Below are positions 48,868 to 62,437 of a DNA stretch of 64,000 nt, piece by piece. The stretch's first letter is position 1, and every line of letters starts with the position of its first letter. The DNA comes from Liolophura sinensis (Eukaryota; Mollusca; Polyplacophora; Chitonida; Chitonidae), in contig NC_088301.1 of the NCBI RefSeq assembly GCF_032854445.1, positions 2,668,001-2,732,000 of the forward strand, given 5' to 3'. Under the pieces are notes generated by a model that did not search any database, was not told the DNA's origin, and was given only the letters and a program-made list of their open reading frames with translations. Position numbers and translations under genes: made by a program.

Positions 48868-49050
48868 CATGAGTCTCCATTATCCTGAGTCTCCTCAGTC
48901 TCCATTGTCCTGAGTCATGAGTCTCCATTATCCTGAGTCTCCTCAGTCTCCATTGTCCTGAGTCCTCAGTCTCCATTGTCCTGAGTCATGAGGCTCCATT
49001 AACCTGAGTCTCCTCAGTCTTCATTGTCCTGAGTCATGAGTCTCACTTAC
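48868..49050. repeat. 48-bp tandem repeat, ~3.5 copies
   Basis: Alternating 24-bp half-units, 'catgagtctccattatcctg' and 'tcctcagtctccattgtcct', give a 48-bp period with one half-unit lost near 48,960. Confidence 0.9.
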
Positions 49051-49234
49051 ATTTCCGCTGGAATCCATATTAAGGCAGCTAAATTTTGATAATAATTTCT
49101 TGAGTGCCTATGATTTGATGTTCAGGTATTGTTACTTCGTCAGACAAAAGGACAAGACATTGAAATCCACGGGATCGTTTTCCCCCAGTGAACACAACCT
49201 GGGTAACCACGCCCCTCTTAATAGTCACCGTTAA

Positions 49235-49905
49235 TTGTACGTGTGACAGGTGGGTGTGGAGAGGACAATGCCTCACCCATGGATTCTGATTGCTACCGTG
49301 TAATTAACATTTGCGTTAAATAAACTGCATGGCACTCGACCAGTCGCAATATATCCTTGCTACTGGCTACATCAAAATCTGTGCTAGCTAGACAAGATTT
49401 TGACCCACCGAAAATCACGCGATAATCATGCGAGATCACGGGAGAACATATTTATTCCGTGAATCCTGCTAATGCCTCTGCAAACCTCAAAAGAGAACAA
49501 ACAAAAGTGGAATCTCAACGCACCTAAAAGCTACAGCCCATGGAGTACAACCAGAGCGGCAACGACTGTGTGGTAGTTAAAAGTTTTACCTCATTGTCAA
49601 AGATGATGTTGATCTCATACCTCGACATATTCAGCTTGTGTTACAGTAGTTCATGAATAACATACAACACGGCAGAAGTATCCATCTCTCAGTCGACAAG
49701 AACAACTGCAGAAACTATCATTTCCACAATGTTACTATTGCTCCCTGAGACGATATTTTACGTCAGCTTAATGTTGTGGGACATGTTTTTCCCAAAGTGA
49801 CAAGAGTATTGCGTAAAATTGAGAAAAACAAAATGGATGAAAAATGACAAACAAAACCTCTGTTAGACTGACGGGTATTATAGATGGGAAGGAGAAGACC
49901 AGCTG
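49235..49905 (+). repeat. Fragment D of the paralogous unit
   Basis: Plus-strand pieces of the left part of the unit: 'ggtgggtgtggagaggacaatg' at 49,250 pairs with B 27,611 and C 63,845; 49,655-49,860 pairs with B 28,860-29,080 and is closest to C 62,705-62,490. It stops just before the end of C, so D and C meet as an inverted pair. Confidence 0.7.
49694..49800 (+). pseudogene. Exon-like block a, copy D
   Basis: Frame 'TTAETIISTMLLLLPETIFY' continuing 'VSLMLWDMFFPK' to TGA 49,798-49,800. About 40 bp upstream, including the start codon seen in B and C, is deleted, so it cannot be expressed from that ATG. Confidence 0.45.
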
Positions 49906-50469
49906 TTGATGTAAACAAGACGCCACAGACTAGCAGATCCACGCTCGATTTGTCGTTTGCGGTTGTGTTTAATTTCCTCTATTTCACGCAAAATAGAAAG
50001 ACTCCAGCTACTGCTATACATACTGTCATAACCTTTGCATTCTATTGGCGTGTCCAACAGTTATGAATATTGTTATGTTCTTAGTATAGGGGGGATCTCT
50101 TCGCTTTATCACAGGAGACTGAGATAATTTAACTGGTGGTCAGTGAACTGTTACTTGTTCCACGTCGTCTGGTGAAAGCTTCATATCTCAGGGGATGTTC
50201 TAGATGCGCTAAGCATCGCATGATAATCTTTGCAATTCATTGCACTACCGCTTCTCAGGGACGCTGGAATTCTGAGTGATTGGCATTTTACTTCTTCATC
50301 AAGACACAATTTTGTTTAAAATTCGATTTCTGTTCCACAAGTGTTTTTCATTATTTTGGGAACAGGACTCGGGAGACATTAAAAAGGTGAGGAAAATCAT
50401 CTTTTTACATAAAGGCACTTTTCCCGATTAAAATATTACTGATATCAATTAGCTCGTCCTCATGAGGGG

Positions 50470-51225
50470 TCAAATTAACATTTAATGGAGAATTATTTGT
50501 ATCGACAAATCATTTCTCGCTATCGATAGAAATGAATCTATATGCATAAATGATTTAATGACATCGATATATGATAAATGAATTATCGATAGCAATAAAT
50601 AAATTAGCGGTATCGTTAAACAAATCAGCGAAACCGCTAAATAAATATCGATATACACCACTATTTATCGATATCGATTATTCCGCTTTGTTTGCTTTCT
50701 GCTGCTCTTTCTGACATGTTGTGATTTTTTTAACCGAAAATTTTTAGTAGAACCGAGTAAAACGAATGAAATTTGCCAATTTTTACAGGTATTATAACAA
50801 AATACCTGTATCCCTCATGCTGCGGTGTGTCTGTCGTTAGAACTGCGCAGTCTGCTGCATCAAATCACCGACGTAGGTCAGACGGCCCTGATTCTGTTGC
50901 CTTACTTCTTCGATGGCTGACCATGTTACGTCGGCCGTTGTAAATGTAAATACGTTTTTCTCTGCCTGTCTTTCTTAACATCGTAGAGGGAGCATTTTCA
51001 TTGACACCAACAATAAACACTATTTATAGATATCACGAAATCGGAAAATATTTATTAATATCTCTATTTCATTTATCGATATCAATAAACCATTTATTGA
51101 CACCGATAAATGAATTAACGATATCGATAAATCGGTACCACTTACCGATATAGCGAAATCCTTTATTGATATCGATAAATCATTTTTTGATAGAGATAAA
51201 TCATTTATCGATATACAGGCTAACA
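50470..51225. repeat. Two-armed ATCGAT-rich degenerate repeat in unit C
   Basis: Arms at 50,480-50,685 and 51,015-51,225 contain many words such as 'atcgatatcgat', 'cgataaatcattt' and 'gataaatgaatta', spaced about 24-26 bp. The 300-bp centre is ordinary sequence. Absent from A and B, so probably an inserted element with repeat-rich ends. Confidence 0.75.
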
Positions 51226-51847
51226 TCCCAAGAAGAAAATTCACAACGTCGAATTCGTTATGACATGATGTTAATATGAACTATTCCGTGATTTTCCGGA
51301 GCGTTGGAACAACAGTCAGCTTTTATTCGAATTAAGGATATGCTAGCAAAACTTATACCGAATAAGAGCTTGCTGTTTGTTGAGGAGATTTAGTTTCAAT
51401 CTTGTACATTTAGTTAGTGAGCATAGGTAAATATGGACCTAATCATCGCTCTCTCAGAATGGAAGGCCTAGTATTTTCTTGACCCACTGTGCTTAACTTA
51501 ACTTGGTTTTCTTAGCGGCGTCAATTTGCTAAGTGGCCGCACTCTAATGTCTTTGTGTTGTTATCCTGCATTAAATCCCGCACAGGATAAATGCGCGGTT
51601 AAGATTTCCTTTCCATACAAAGTCTAATGCATGGCCATCAAGTTTTATGTTAAAGGCTTTCGCTATTCCAATGACGTGCGACGTCAGACAGGTCCTACAT
51701 ATAATGTATTCTCCTGTACCATACTGCCCTCGTTGATACGGCAATAACATTTCTCGTGGCTCTCCGATTTTACTATTGTTGAGACGTCCCGGTAAAGAAG
51801 TGAATTTGAATCCATGCTATCTTAGCGGGATATCTTCAATCTGCCGT

Positions 51848-52100
51848 GTGGGGCCTCCGTGGCTCAGTCGGTTAGCGCGCTAGCGCAGCGGAGTGACCCA
51901 GAAGCCTCTCACCAATGCGGTCGCTGTGAGTTCAAGACCAGCTCATGCCGTACGTGGGAAGGTCTGACAGCAACCTGTGGATGGTCGTGGGTTTCCCCCG
52001 GGCTCTGCCTGGTTGCCTCTCACCATAATGCTGGCCGCCGTCGTATAAGTGAAATATTCTTGAGTACGGCGTAAAACACCAGTCAAAAAACAAAAAAAAA
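51848..52100 (+). mobile_element. SINE family 2, full-length, with target duplication
   Basis: Same head and tail as 48,389-48,654, with a short deletion in the body ('gctcatgccgtacg' lacks 'ctggcttcctctccgg'). It is flanked by 'tcaatctgccgt' at 51,836-51,847 and 52,101-52,112. This site is the reverse complement of the site occupied by a family-1 SINE in unit A. Confidence 0.94.
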
Positions 52101-55100
52101 TCAATCTGCCGTACCTTGTTGAACGGCACATTGAGGGTCAAATCGCGGAAATCTCCATTCCATTTGATTTGGTCTTTGCAAATGTTATGCCGTCAGGCAA
52201 GAGTGGTAAAGCTAAATAAAAAATATAGCGATGGGTACAGAAGAAAGTTCAATAGTCATGGGAGGATCATATTCCTGACATGTAGCACATGCTTCGTTCT
52301 CTTTGGTCACTAACATATGTCTGCCACAGAGAGAAATCAAACGTGATTAAAGACTAGATGCTATGCTGCTGTCTCTCCTGCTCTATTTTACTTTCTTTCC
52401 TTCTTGATGTGCACCGTTTTAGGACTGACTAAGGTTACTCTGGCACTAATAAATGGCGACTAAAGTCGTAACATAGGTAAGAGAACCTATGCATTCTACA
52501 CAGCACGTTGTCACCTGTCCACAGCGGTGGATAACGCACGGATATTCATCTTATTCCTTCTGTTCAAATTCATCACCATTGTCTCATTAGATAAATCTTC
52601 CAACCTCTATCAATAGTTTAAACACCACTATCAAGTGTTAGCCTGTCTAGAGCATGTGTATTTCTCTGATCAAAGATCTCAGACCGTTATCAAGAGCTAT
52701 GTATGGTTGTTTCTCACCTTCTGCTAGCCACAGCGTACAAGTAAGGACATTTCCACGTCAGTATCCACGTGGTCAACAGACAGGCGTAGAGCTCTCCCAA
52801 ATCGTTCACGGCCTGCACGAAGTGTTCATCCAGGGTACCAGCGGCTCAAGCAGCTCATGGTGGCCCACAAAATATTTAACTATTCTCTTTTATAGTCATC
52901 GGCAAAAGTCTATAACGTTGAGTTCGAGTTTAACAATAGGGCTACTAGTATGCCGATTTTTATTAAATGACTTTTATAGCATTTTATAAACAGTACAAAC
53001 AAAATAACAAGAAATTCCCCCTGCCCGGAACATGTGTTGCGTGAATACATTGGAATCGATCAAGTATGAGTAACAATTTTCGGTTAAGAATAAAGAGTGA
53101 TGGGTCGTGAATTTGGCGATAAAATGTCAATCGATAAATTCAAAAATCACTGGACGTTCCCGATGCAGCATCCCTGACAGCAACTAAAAAGTAGTTAACA
53201 TGTCTGAAGTCCAACATTCTTAATACATACTATGGAGAGACATGTGACAACAGACGTCTCACTGGGTTGGCCCCTGTGAAACACTATTATGTGTACAGTA
53301 TACACCATACGGTACACAAAAAACACACGGCCGTCCATTGACATGACTATGTCCATCACTGTTCTACACATGATCATTTACGTGGTTTGTCGGTGCAACT
53401 TGTCGGAACATCGGCGGTCACAAATATTTCAAGGTAACAGATTAAACTTGGACGTAATTGACACTAATTCTAAACAGTGCCACCTACATTCAGAGAAAAG
53501 TTAACCTTATGCCGACCACGTAATGCGATAAGTGGTAGCCGAAATCGGATTATGATTGGTAGCTGTCTTATGTTATTAATAATAAGTCGTGCAACCCTGG
53601 ATATACGGACACTGACTTACCACACTCGTTCAGGACATGGGACCAGGAAGTATACGTGATGCGTCTTCGTAGGTCACAATAGAGGTTCCTACATATGTAT
53701 ACCTGACACTTGTTACACTTTTTCCTCCTGAGTTTGCAGAACACATATCTATGTTCTTGCAATTTAACCTATTCTTCCTAAACAGGTTAACGCTAAATAA
53801 ATGGAAGAATTCATTTTATGTATTTGATTTTTGTAAATATAATAAACGCCTTTGTGTCAAACTTCACATGGATGTAATCCGTTTATTAACAGGATCCCAC
53901 TTTCATTAACTGCCATTTTCGAATCATCTGACTCCATTGCTACACTTAACATTGTGCCCTAATTTAGCGCACATTCAACATGCTTTGGATTGATGGAACT
54001 TATTGTTGAACTGATTGGTGTTCGACACCGTCTCTAACATACAGCCGTGTGTTTGATATTTTCATGGCTGGAGAAAAAACGGCTAGTCTACCACCAAGAT
54101 TCGCCCATCGCTACCTGACAAACTCCAAACGTTCTGGGTATTAACTTGAATAATTCTATCAATAATGAAAAGAAGAGTCTAATAACAACCAGCGTGAAAG
54201 ACAAACATTAGACAGTTCTGTACATCTTAATTTTGGAACGAACAGTCGAAACCATAGAAACCCAGTCACATGATCCGTAACGAGAGCTGACGAGGTTTGC
54301 ATAGGATCAGACCCAAATATCACGCAGGACAGATTTTTATTAACTTTGGCGATACAGTTGATTTATACACGAAAACCATGTCAAGTTCTGAAATAATTAG
54401 GCCGAAAAGAATCCTGCATGTGTACCTGGAAAGTTTCACAGTTTGAAGAGAGAGCATAGCTGCAACAGGTGAGTTAAGTCAACGACTGAGAGCGGTTAAT
54501 GTTGAATCGTTAGAGAACATGACAAAATGACCCTAGGGCTTAGTCTGATACGTAGATTAGGCTACATATGGAGAATTTCTCTAGTTTGTTTTTAAAAACA
54601 TGACGACATATTAACAGCTAAGTTAAAAACCTAAAGTAAAACGGCATCACCATTAAACATTCCATGTACCCTCCCATTTTCCACTCACCTAGAATTTGTT
54701 TTTGATCATATTTATACCTAGAAATAATGCATAGATTAGGCTAACGTGTTGAATTCCGCAGGGCGGTTAAACAATGGAATTCAGTGACTGCATACGAGTT
54801 TACCTGGTATGTTATTTTATCACAAGATGGCAGACTTCGCCAGCAGCATGTTGATGAAATGCTGACAAACATGATGAAATTCACGCGTAATCTCCCCATG
54901 CACGTCTGCGCATGTATTTGTCCATCGTTTGTCTATCGTTTTAAGAACGACATTTAAATGACCCCTTCATGACATCCATCGACGAACAATGTCATTTCTG
55001 CAAGCTTTTTAAAACCATTCTTAACAATTTTCAAGACAAGGAGTAAATAACACGATATTATGTGCAGAAAGAGCGGGTTTTAATTTCTCTGAGTGAGCTT

Positions 55101-58100
55101 TTATCGGGCGGCACTTAAAGCTGCCTAAACGAGGCGGTCTTTTATTGGCGATTATCTGGACGATTTGCCAATAGTAGCGGACTTTACGATGATTAAAAAG
55201 AGCAATTCACTCCCCAACTTTCTGGTACGCAAAGACAAAGACAAAAGCGTTTAAAATCATATTGATCTGGTCCAGCTTAAATACATCTGGGGAATTTCAC
55301 CAGAAAACAGTAATGTGTAAATGTTCATTGCTGTAGGGGCGGAATGTCGATAGGTATTTGTGTATTTAGACATAGGATGTTGAGTTTTTCATTTAGAAAA
55401 AATCCACCAGAACACACGCAATGAAGTAAACGTCTTTGGAAGGAGTGTAATAAAATATCTCTCAAACAATACACCAAATGCAAAGTGTCGTCACTTAAGA
55501 ATACATGTAAGTAATTGGAATTTTAAAGGCTATCTTGTGGGTTCTGCTGCACTAAACAAATAAAACAGAAAAACGCACTGGATCATTTCTGTTCTAGAAG
55601 TTAAAATCCATCCAAATTGGTCGTTCCGGTATCATGTTTAAGGATTTTGGAAACATTTCCCGAAATGCCATCTGATTTAATTATAAATTTCCTGACTAAT
55701 AGGTATTTATTTATAACCACTCGCTTAAAGCACATTTTTGTATTCGCACTTTCAATGTCGGCACTCAGTAAACCCTCTGACTGTGTTCCTGTTTAGTAAT
55801 CATGGCATTCAGTTATGATTCCCAACAACACCTGAACGTCAGACGGATCCCATAGTTTTAAGCGCATGAAATATTCCCTTGGGGAGATGATTCAAGGTGT
55901 TTCGATCCTCTATTTCTGAGAAACACATACATTGCACCTAAAATCAAGTAGCTGATAAAGCTAATCAAGACATTAAATATTTAACACAGCGGAGAATGAT
56001 CACACATAAATAACTGTTGGTTTGAATTGATTATACAGCCATGTCAACAGGATTTGTACTTGCTTTTGAACCCTTAACTTATATTTTTGTGTTCCATTTT
56101 CGTATATACTCTTGATTATAAGTGAAGGATGAGACACTTGTGTGCGTCAACACTTGAGTTCTCACATTCTTGGCTGCATGTATTTTCGAAGCAACTGATA
56201 CTCTTAAACTTAGGTTCCAAACACGAAATGGCATAAATGCATGCAAAAGAGGTAAATACATATGTGCCAGTTCACCCAGCAAGGTAAGTACTACATCTTG
56301 AAGCTCGTAAGCTACATGTGTCGCGCGACTGTTTTGGTCTCTTAAAGGTTGTTGAGTATGAAGGATACGTATTTAAAGGAAACGTCCTCTAAAAATCGAA
56401 GCAGGCATCACTAAGTAGACCACTTAAAACTCGCATAAATATACGTTCCTTTATTTTTTCATTTAGATTTTTGTGAAAACAGTTAAAGGCGCCCAAACTT
56501 TTGACTTCTAAGGTGGGCTTCATCGACTATCCTATCAGAGGTTAGGAACTCTGGAAGTCGCAGGAAGTTTGTTCAACTCTAATCACTACACTGAATGTTG
56601 GAATAACTCCTTTCACCCATGAGTGAATGAATACTGAAATAATGTTTAGTAAGTAAGGAACCAAAACCTCTTTCCTTCTGGTGAACATCAGGAAAAAAGT
56701 TGATGCGACGTCACAGTTCCTAGATACCGTCAGTATGGCTCATAAAACCCACCATAGTTTTCAAATACTTGAATGCCTTTCAACACTTAAGAAAATTTGA
56801 AAAAAGCAAATGAAAGTATGTTTAGGCATAGTTTTCAGTTGTCTTTATGACGAACTTTACTTCATATTTTAGCTTTCTTTTACTTTAAGGAACGTTTATC
56901 AACTCCCACTGTGGCTATGCAAGCATATGACAGCGGTTTCTTGCCTTCATTATTAAGCCTGTGATGTCAGTCAGAAGCTCTAGGAAAAGGTCACTGATGG
57001 CTTAGTGTCTAACTGGACCGCAATTTAAGCTAAAGACAAGAAGCCGTGATTAGAGGTCATATAAAAATTAGAATTTTAGAACATCTCAGACTTCAACATG
57101 CACACTAAAGCCAGTGGCGACAACTTCTGAGTAGGAAATTCCCCATTTGTAATCACACAGGATTAACAGCACGCTTCGATTTGAAACGGTTGTGTGGATT
57201 ATTTTTTAACTTATTCGATGGCCACCGGGAAACAGACAACCATCATCTGCAGGTTCCTACGCTCTATCGCATGAGATAGATTTGAAATCATACCGCGTTT
57301 AGTTGAAAGAAATACATCAATAAACAGGTGTTTTTTCCTTAATCATTAATCATTCATATAAATAATTAAAAAGGCTTATACATTTCATATTTAATTATTA
57401 TATAGCATAACTTTAATTATTTTATGACATTATTTATACCGATTTGTTACCTGTACGTAAAAGTGGAAGCTTTAAAATCATGTCATCATTCAGTTATGCA
57501 GCATTTCAAACTATTGGTCACAGGTTTCTATATTTGTAGATCTGTAAATTTAGTACACGTTTACGTAAATTACAAGCCACTTATCGCCACATACGCTTAC
57601 CCAAGAGACAACAAGCTCTAGTAATACCTCGAGTTAGCTGCTCGTCACGTGGCTATCAAGGGAAAACCAATTACATGCTGATGCTCCTTCACAACTCACC
57701 ATTCACCTTCACCAATATGGAACGCTTCGTCAACGTTTTCTCTACGTTCTTTTGCAAAGAGAGGAGATCTAAATTAGACTTTCCCCGTTTGACTTCATTT
57801 GGAAAAAGGCCAATATAAATAAGTTTGGGGGAAGTGCAACAGGTGGCCGTCTGTTTCGTCATCGCAGGGTAGGCAAAAACAATTATAATGCACACAATCC
57901 TCAGTATCGCGTTCCAAGTTTAACTCATTTTAACGATCTGCCTGTTATAAATTCTGCTTAGTTGCATATTTTACTAGGAAAAACATCCCGAAAGATGTCC
58001 TCACCTCCGGTTTTGAACAGGGAAAAATCCCCACTTCTACCCATCACTCCGCCCCTAGTGTTTTGCAGTGTCGTATTTGCCAGTCTGTCGTGTCATTTGA

Positions 58101-59229
58101 CCACCACCACGCATGCGTCCTCACTAACGAGTCACTGAAAGCTCACAGTAAGACACATTGCACATTTGGCATCTGTTTTCATACACCATAGAAAGTTTCC
58201 CGGCCTATTCGAAACAGAAATCCGGATTTTAATGTGCGGAGCAGAAAAAAAGGATCAGGATTTTGTTTTCAGGCATGACCAGGAGCATAAAATACAGTCC
58301 ATTACTAAATAATGCGATTTTGAAAAATAGGTTTCATTGAGTGCCCTGCAATGAAAAATATAAAAATAGCAGCGACCGACATTGCTTGTACACTTGCTTA
58401 GGGTACAGATATTTTGGCTTTGTGACGACAGTGACAAACTATCAGATCCACAAAGAGACACCATCTTTTGTGCTTTATAGACATCTGCTATGCTCGAAAA
58501 ATGGTTACACTAGCTTCTTTTACCGATATAATGTGAAAGATATCCGGCAAAGTCCGTCATTCCTTACTTGTTTTATTGTTTAAAGTCTAAAATGTCTATG
58601 CATATTAATCGCTAGTGGTAAATGCCAGTGTGTTTGTGGAGTATTAAAGGATTTGTCTCAGCCGTTGGACATTTCTTCTAGAAATCCACCGAGGACTCCC
58701 CGATTAAAGTTCTCCAATTCAAGCAGACGATTTTTGTTTGGGCCATCTGCCCTTGGGTGCCCGTTCTTACATGTACATAAGTGAGAGTGACAACCCCAAT
58801 TGGTGAATTGATCGTCCCTAACGCTAGAGCAGCTATAAGACGAAGCGGTATGTAGGACCTTGTGCGATGACAATGATTAAAATTAGTGAGATATGCCTGG
58901 CCAGAGAGAGCCAATTATTCTCTGCACGGCGCGAGAAAAGTGAGTCTCTGCGGGACGGCAACTGTTTTCTACATTATCAGAGCTTGAATATGTCGTGTTA
59001 ACGATAACTTTGTGTAAAGCTGTTTTTTCAATTTGCCATAGATTTCGTACTTTGTGGTTTAAACTCGAAATGTGTGAATGAATGCACACAGCCGGCGTGT
59101 CACAAAGAACAGCTCGTGCATCCATTTTAACACATCTCTACGATGGAACATAGTTTTTGTAGCTGTTTCACCTGCATGGATTTGCAAGGCACCGTCAGCA
59201 ACTTTCCATATCTAAAAAACAACCCAGGC

Positions 59230-60465
59230 GCAGGGATAATGTGGGCACTCGCTAACTTCATTAAGCTGTTTGTAACAGCCATCAAAATTGCCTTAGCCAG
59301 TGACACATGATAACCCAAGCTCTAGACACTGACATGTTGAACGTTCATATCAGTACAAAGAAAATGCAAGTAGAATATTTTTTTCTAATTTATAATGTCA
59401 AACACCATCAGTTTAAGTTCCGACACCAAGAACGCATTGCCTCTTAATTATTCAAAAGCAAGTTACATGCTGGACAATGGGCGTGGATAGTAATTTGTTT
59501 TACAATGGCTGCACCATCAAGCGCTTAGAACAAACTCCACGCAGTAACACAGCCTACACTACTGTCTCTGCGAATAGACTATATGGCTTTAATTTGCCCA
59601 CATCCATCTCGAAATCCATACCGCCAAGAGATCATATACTAAAAGAGATAAAATAAACTTAATTTATTAAGGTTATATTATATTAATACGTGTAAAGAAT
59701 TTCAAATATGGCAGTGTCAGTGACAAGGTTTACAATTAAGTCGATTGCAGTTCAGGTAAATGGTGTCGTCCCCCGTCAAAACACGTTGAACTTCGATACT
59801 GCTACTGGTTTTTGAATAATTATGACGTCACCCAAGTCAATGGGTTCTTGCCGCCGAATCCGAACTTATGGACTTGTTTTAGCTTCACTTCCCTTGCAAG
59901 AATATAGGCCATATATCCATGCGTAGGGCTTGTGTTGTTACATGTCACTGTCAAGGCAATTTTGTAGCCAGTATGACCGATTTTACATAGAGCTGAATAT
60001 AGGCAACTCGCTAAAAGAAATAGACTATACATCTTAATGTGGCATGTCTAATAAAAATATTTTATGATACACGCCGCATTATCTGCCTGATTGGAGTGCC
60101 ATACATGTGCTATTTGATTCAGTCCCAATATCGGAATTTTAGCAATGCCTATATGAACAGTTGCAACCAACACGCGACTGAGATACCTTGTGTAACTGTA
60201 ATTTGACCTGAAACTCATTCATGGACTACGAATTTGAACTTTAAATGGAATTCATACCTGGATTATCAACTGTCTGCACGGCATCATTGAAAACTGTCTT
60301 TATTTCCTGTTTGTATCATTTCTTACAAACCTTTGTCTTTGGGAGCTAGTGTTAAACGTTGTTTTAGAAATGGATCTTGCGATTATAGACTTGGAACGCC
60401 CTTTACGGACTACGAATGGTGTACGAACGTTGGACATGACGCTTATATTTTAGCAACAACTACAT
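59230..60465 (+). repeat. Plus-strand unit segment nested inside C, ending in repeat E
   Basis: 59,250-59,870 matches B 43,080-44,000 in the same orientation ('ctccacgcagtaacacagc', 'gaataattatgacgtcacc'), then 60,150-60,465 matches repeat E at 10,255-10,640. It interrupts C between the parts matching A 11,260 and A 12,690. This shows later rearrangement among units. Confidence 0.8.
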
Positions 60466-61087
60466 TTTCTCTATAGATACAGCCTACATATATAATACAT
60501 GTATATTATTGCTCGTCTTTAATCTAAAGAGGATTTTTGAACCACAAACAAGCCTAAAATCCCACGAGTTTTATCATTTTGCTCGCTTTATACTTAGAGG
60601 TTGAGTGTGCAAAAGTTGCTGCCTTAGTTCACTGATAGTGATTGCGTTCCTTAAGACGTATCTAAGCGGAACTCTGGCAGTAAATTTTATTGCCGGAGCC
60701 TATAGACTCGAGTGATCCGGCTCGAGAGGCAACAGTTTGAACTTCTTGGACTTCTTGTTCCGTGTCAGAACAAACCACTATGAATATTGGTTAGGACTGA
60801 AGATTTGTCTGCCCTAAATCAGAAAATCAAGATCGATTTTGACATCAGGTATCAGTTTGGAAACATCAGTACTTCTGTTTATAATGGGCTTATAATGAAT
60901 GTACACTAAACTGTGGCTTGATAGCATGCAAGTTCTAAGGTCATGTTACAGAATATCGGTGTAAATTAGAAAATAAATTACTGAGGTAATATCAATTATA
61001 TATAGACAGTTAACGTCTTATCAAGAATAATATTTGACAACCGGATAAATGAGGGCATCGACACTTATACATATACACTGGACTTAG

Positions 61088-61435
61088 TCAGCCATGATGT
61101 GGCACTGTGTCACTTTCTAATCGTCTGGCAACATCCTGAAAAGCAGTTCGATATTTGCTCCATTTTGTGATTCTGTCTATCTCAAGTTTGATCAACAAGT
61201 AGGTCTGAGCCGTCTTTGTCAGCTGTTTTATTTCCCTTCGGAAAGCATATTGCTTATGTGAAATTCCAACTCGATCCAGCATATTCCCACACCGTGATTT
61301 TTTTCCAATCCGTTCCAATCTGCGAGACGACTTGCCATCCAATCTATTTAGTGGGCACCAGTGATCGAATTCATAGCACAGACCCACGCCTGTTCTTAAC
61401 AATGTTTGAATTGCTGATAACAATCACTCTTGGTC
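61088..61435 (-). CDS. Exon-like block b, copy C: open frame of unknown product
   Basis: The minus strand is open from about 61,435 (acceptor-like 'ttatcag' near 61,430) to TGA 61,088, ~110 codons. It reads 'RTGVGLCYEFDHW', 'LDGKSSRRLERIGKKS', 'MLDRVGISHKQYAFRREIKQ' and 'DRITKWSKYRTAFQDVARRL', a basic, mostly helical-looking, soluble segment with no transmembrane part. Copies in A and B are broken. Against B, in the best 32 codons, I count changes at codon positions 1, 2 and 3 as 4, 3 and 6, with three silent, which is too few to prove selection. I do not recognise the family. It may be the last exon of an otherwise unrecognised gene. Confidence 0.4.
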
Positions 61436-62256
61436 AGCCCATTGAACTGAATAAATCATATGATTGTCGTTTCAATCCACCCGCTAACTTGCGTCAATTT
61501 GCCTCAAGAAAGTACACCAAACAAATGAATACAGGAAGTAATGAGCTACAGGCCCTTGCTTAACGGTCGTGATTTTTTACAGTGTACATCTGGAAAAGCC
61601 AGCACCTTATTGGTAATGCTAATACTTTAATTTATTCTCATGACACACCATATTAAGTTGTATAAGGACAGGTTTCAGTGCAGAGCACATTCCTGTACTA
61701 TACGATATACGATACTTTAATTGTAACTTCTTTGTCTCAGGTTGAACAAAATCATCATTTCGTCATCATAAAACCGTGAAAGAATCTTTTAATTTATTCA
61801 TTTTCCACTGAAAGAGCTTTTAGTACATTGTAATTCAAACCATATGCTATGAATTTGTATCCGTATATAAAATGTCAATCTTTCTGCCTTATACAAAATG
61901 CAGACAATAAAGCACGTAATGCTTTATGTCTCACTGTCTGATTGACGTGAATATTATTGGCGGCTTTTCCATTGCTTTCAAACCTACAAGTAATTTTGTT
62001 TTTGTTTCAATCATCTCAACATACAACAAAGTATATTTTTTTAAGGATTGACCAGTACATATTTGCAGTCTTCTAGCCTTGTTAATTTACTTTACAGACA
62101 GATAATATCTTTCTTTTGTTCATGAGGCGGACTGGCTGAGGATAGATCAAACTAGAATATACATTCAGATGCTAATCCAAAAAAGAGACAAATCAATCTG
62201 GCTTTGGTGAACGTAGAGGACAAGTGGAGCGTGGCGTCTTGCTCAGGCTAAGACGT

Positions 62257-62380
62257 GGGCCCACTTGCACAAAGCGATGGCAGAATAAGTTGATCGTAAC
62301 TACCATGGCGACACATTAAAACATATGTTGCCATGGTACTACGGTCAACTTAAGCTATTATTACTTTGTGCAATAGGCCC
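62257..62380. mobile_element. Palindromic MITE (~124 bp)
   Basis: Inverted ends 'gggcccacttgcacaaag' and 'ctttgtgcaataggccc', with a nearly palindromic interior ('taactaccatggcgaca' against 'tgttgccatggtactac'). This is a fold-back, non-autonomous DNA element. No coding capacity. Confidence 0.88.
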
Positions 62381-62437
62381 TTGGTCTTTTTTTGTCATCT
62401 GTAATACTTGTCAGTCGAACATTTTCACATCAGGCAG

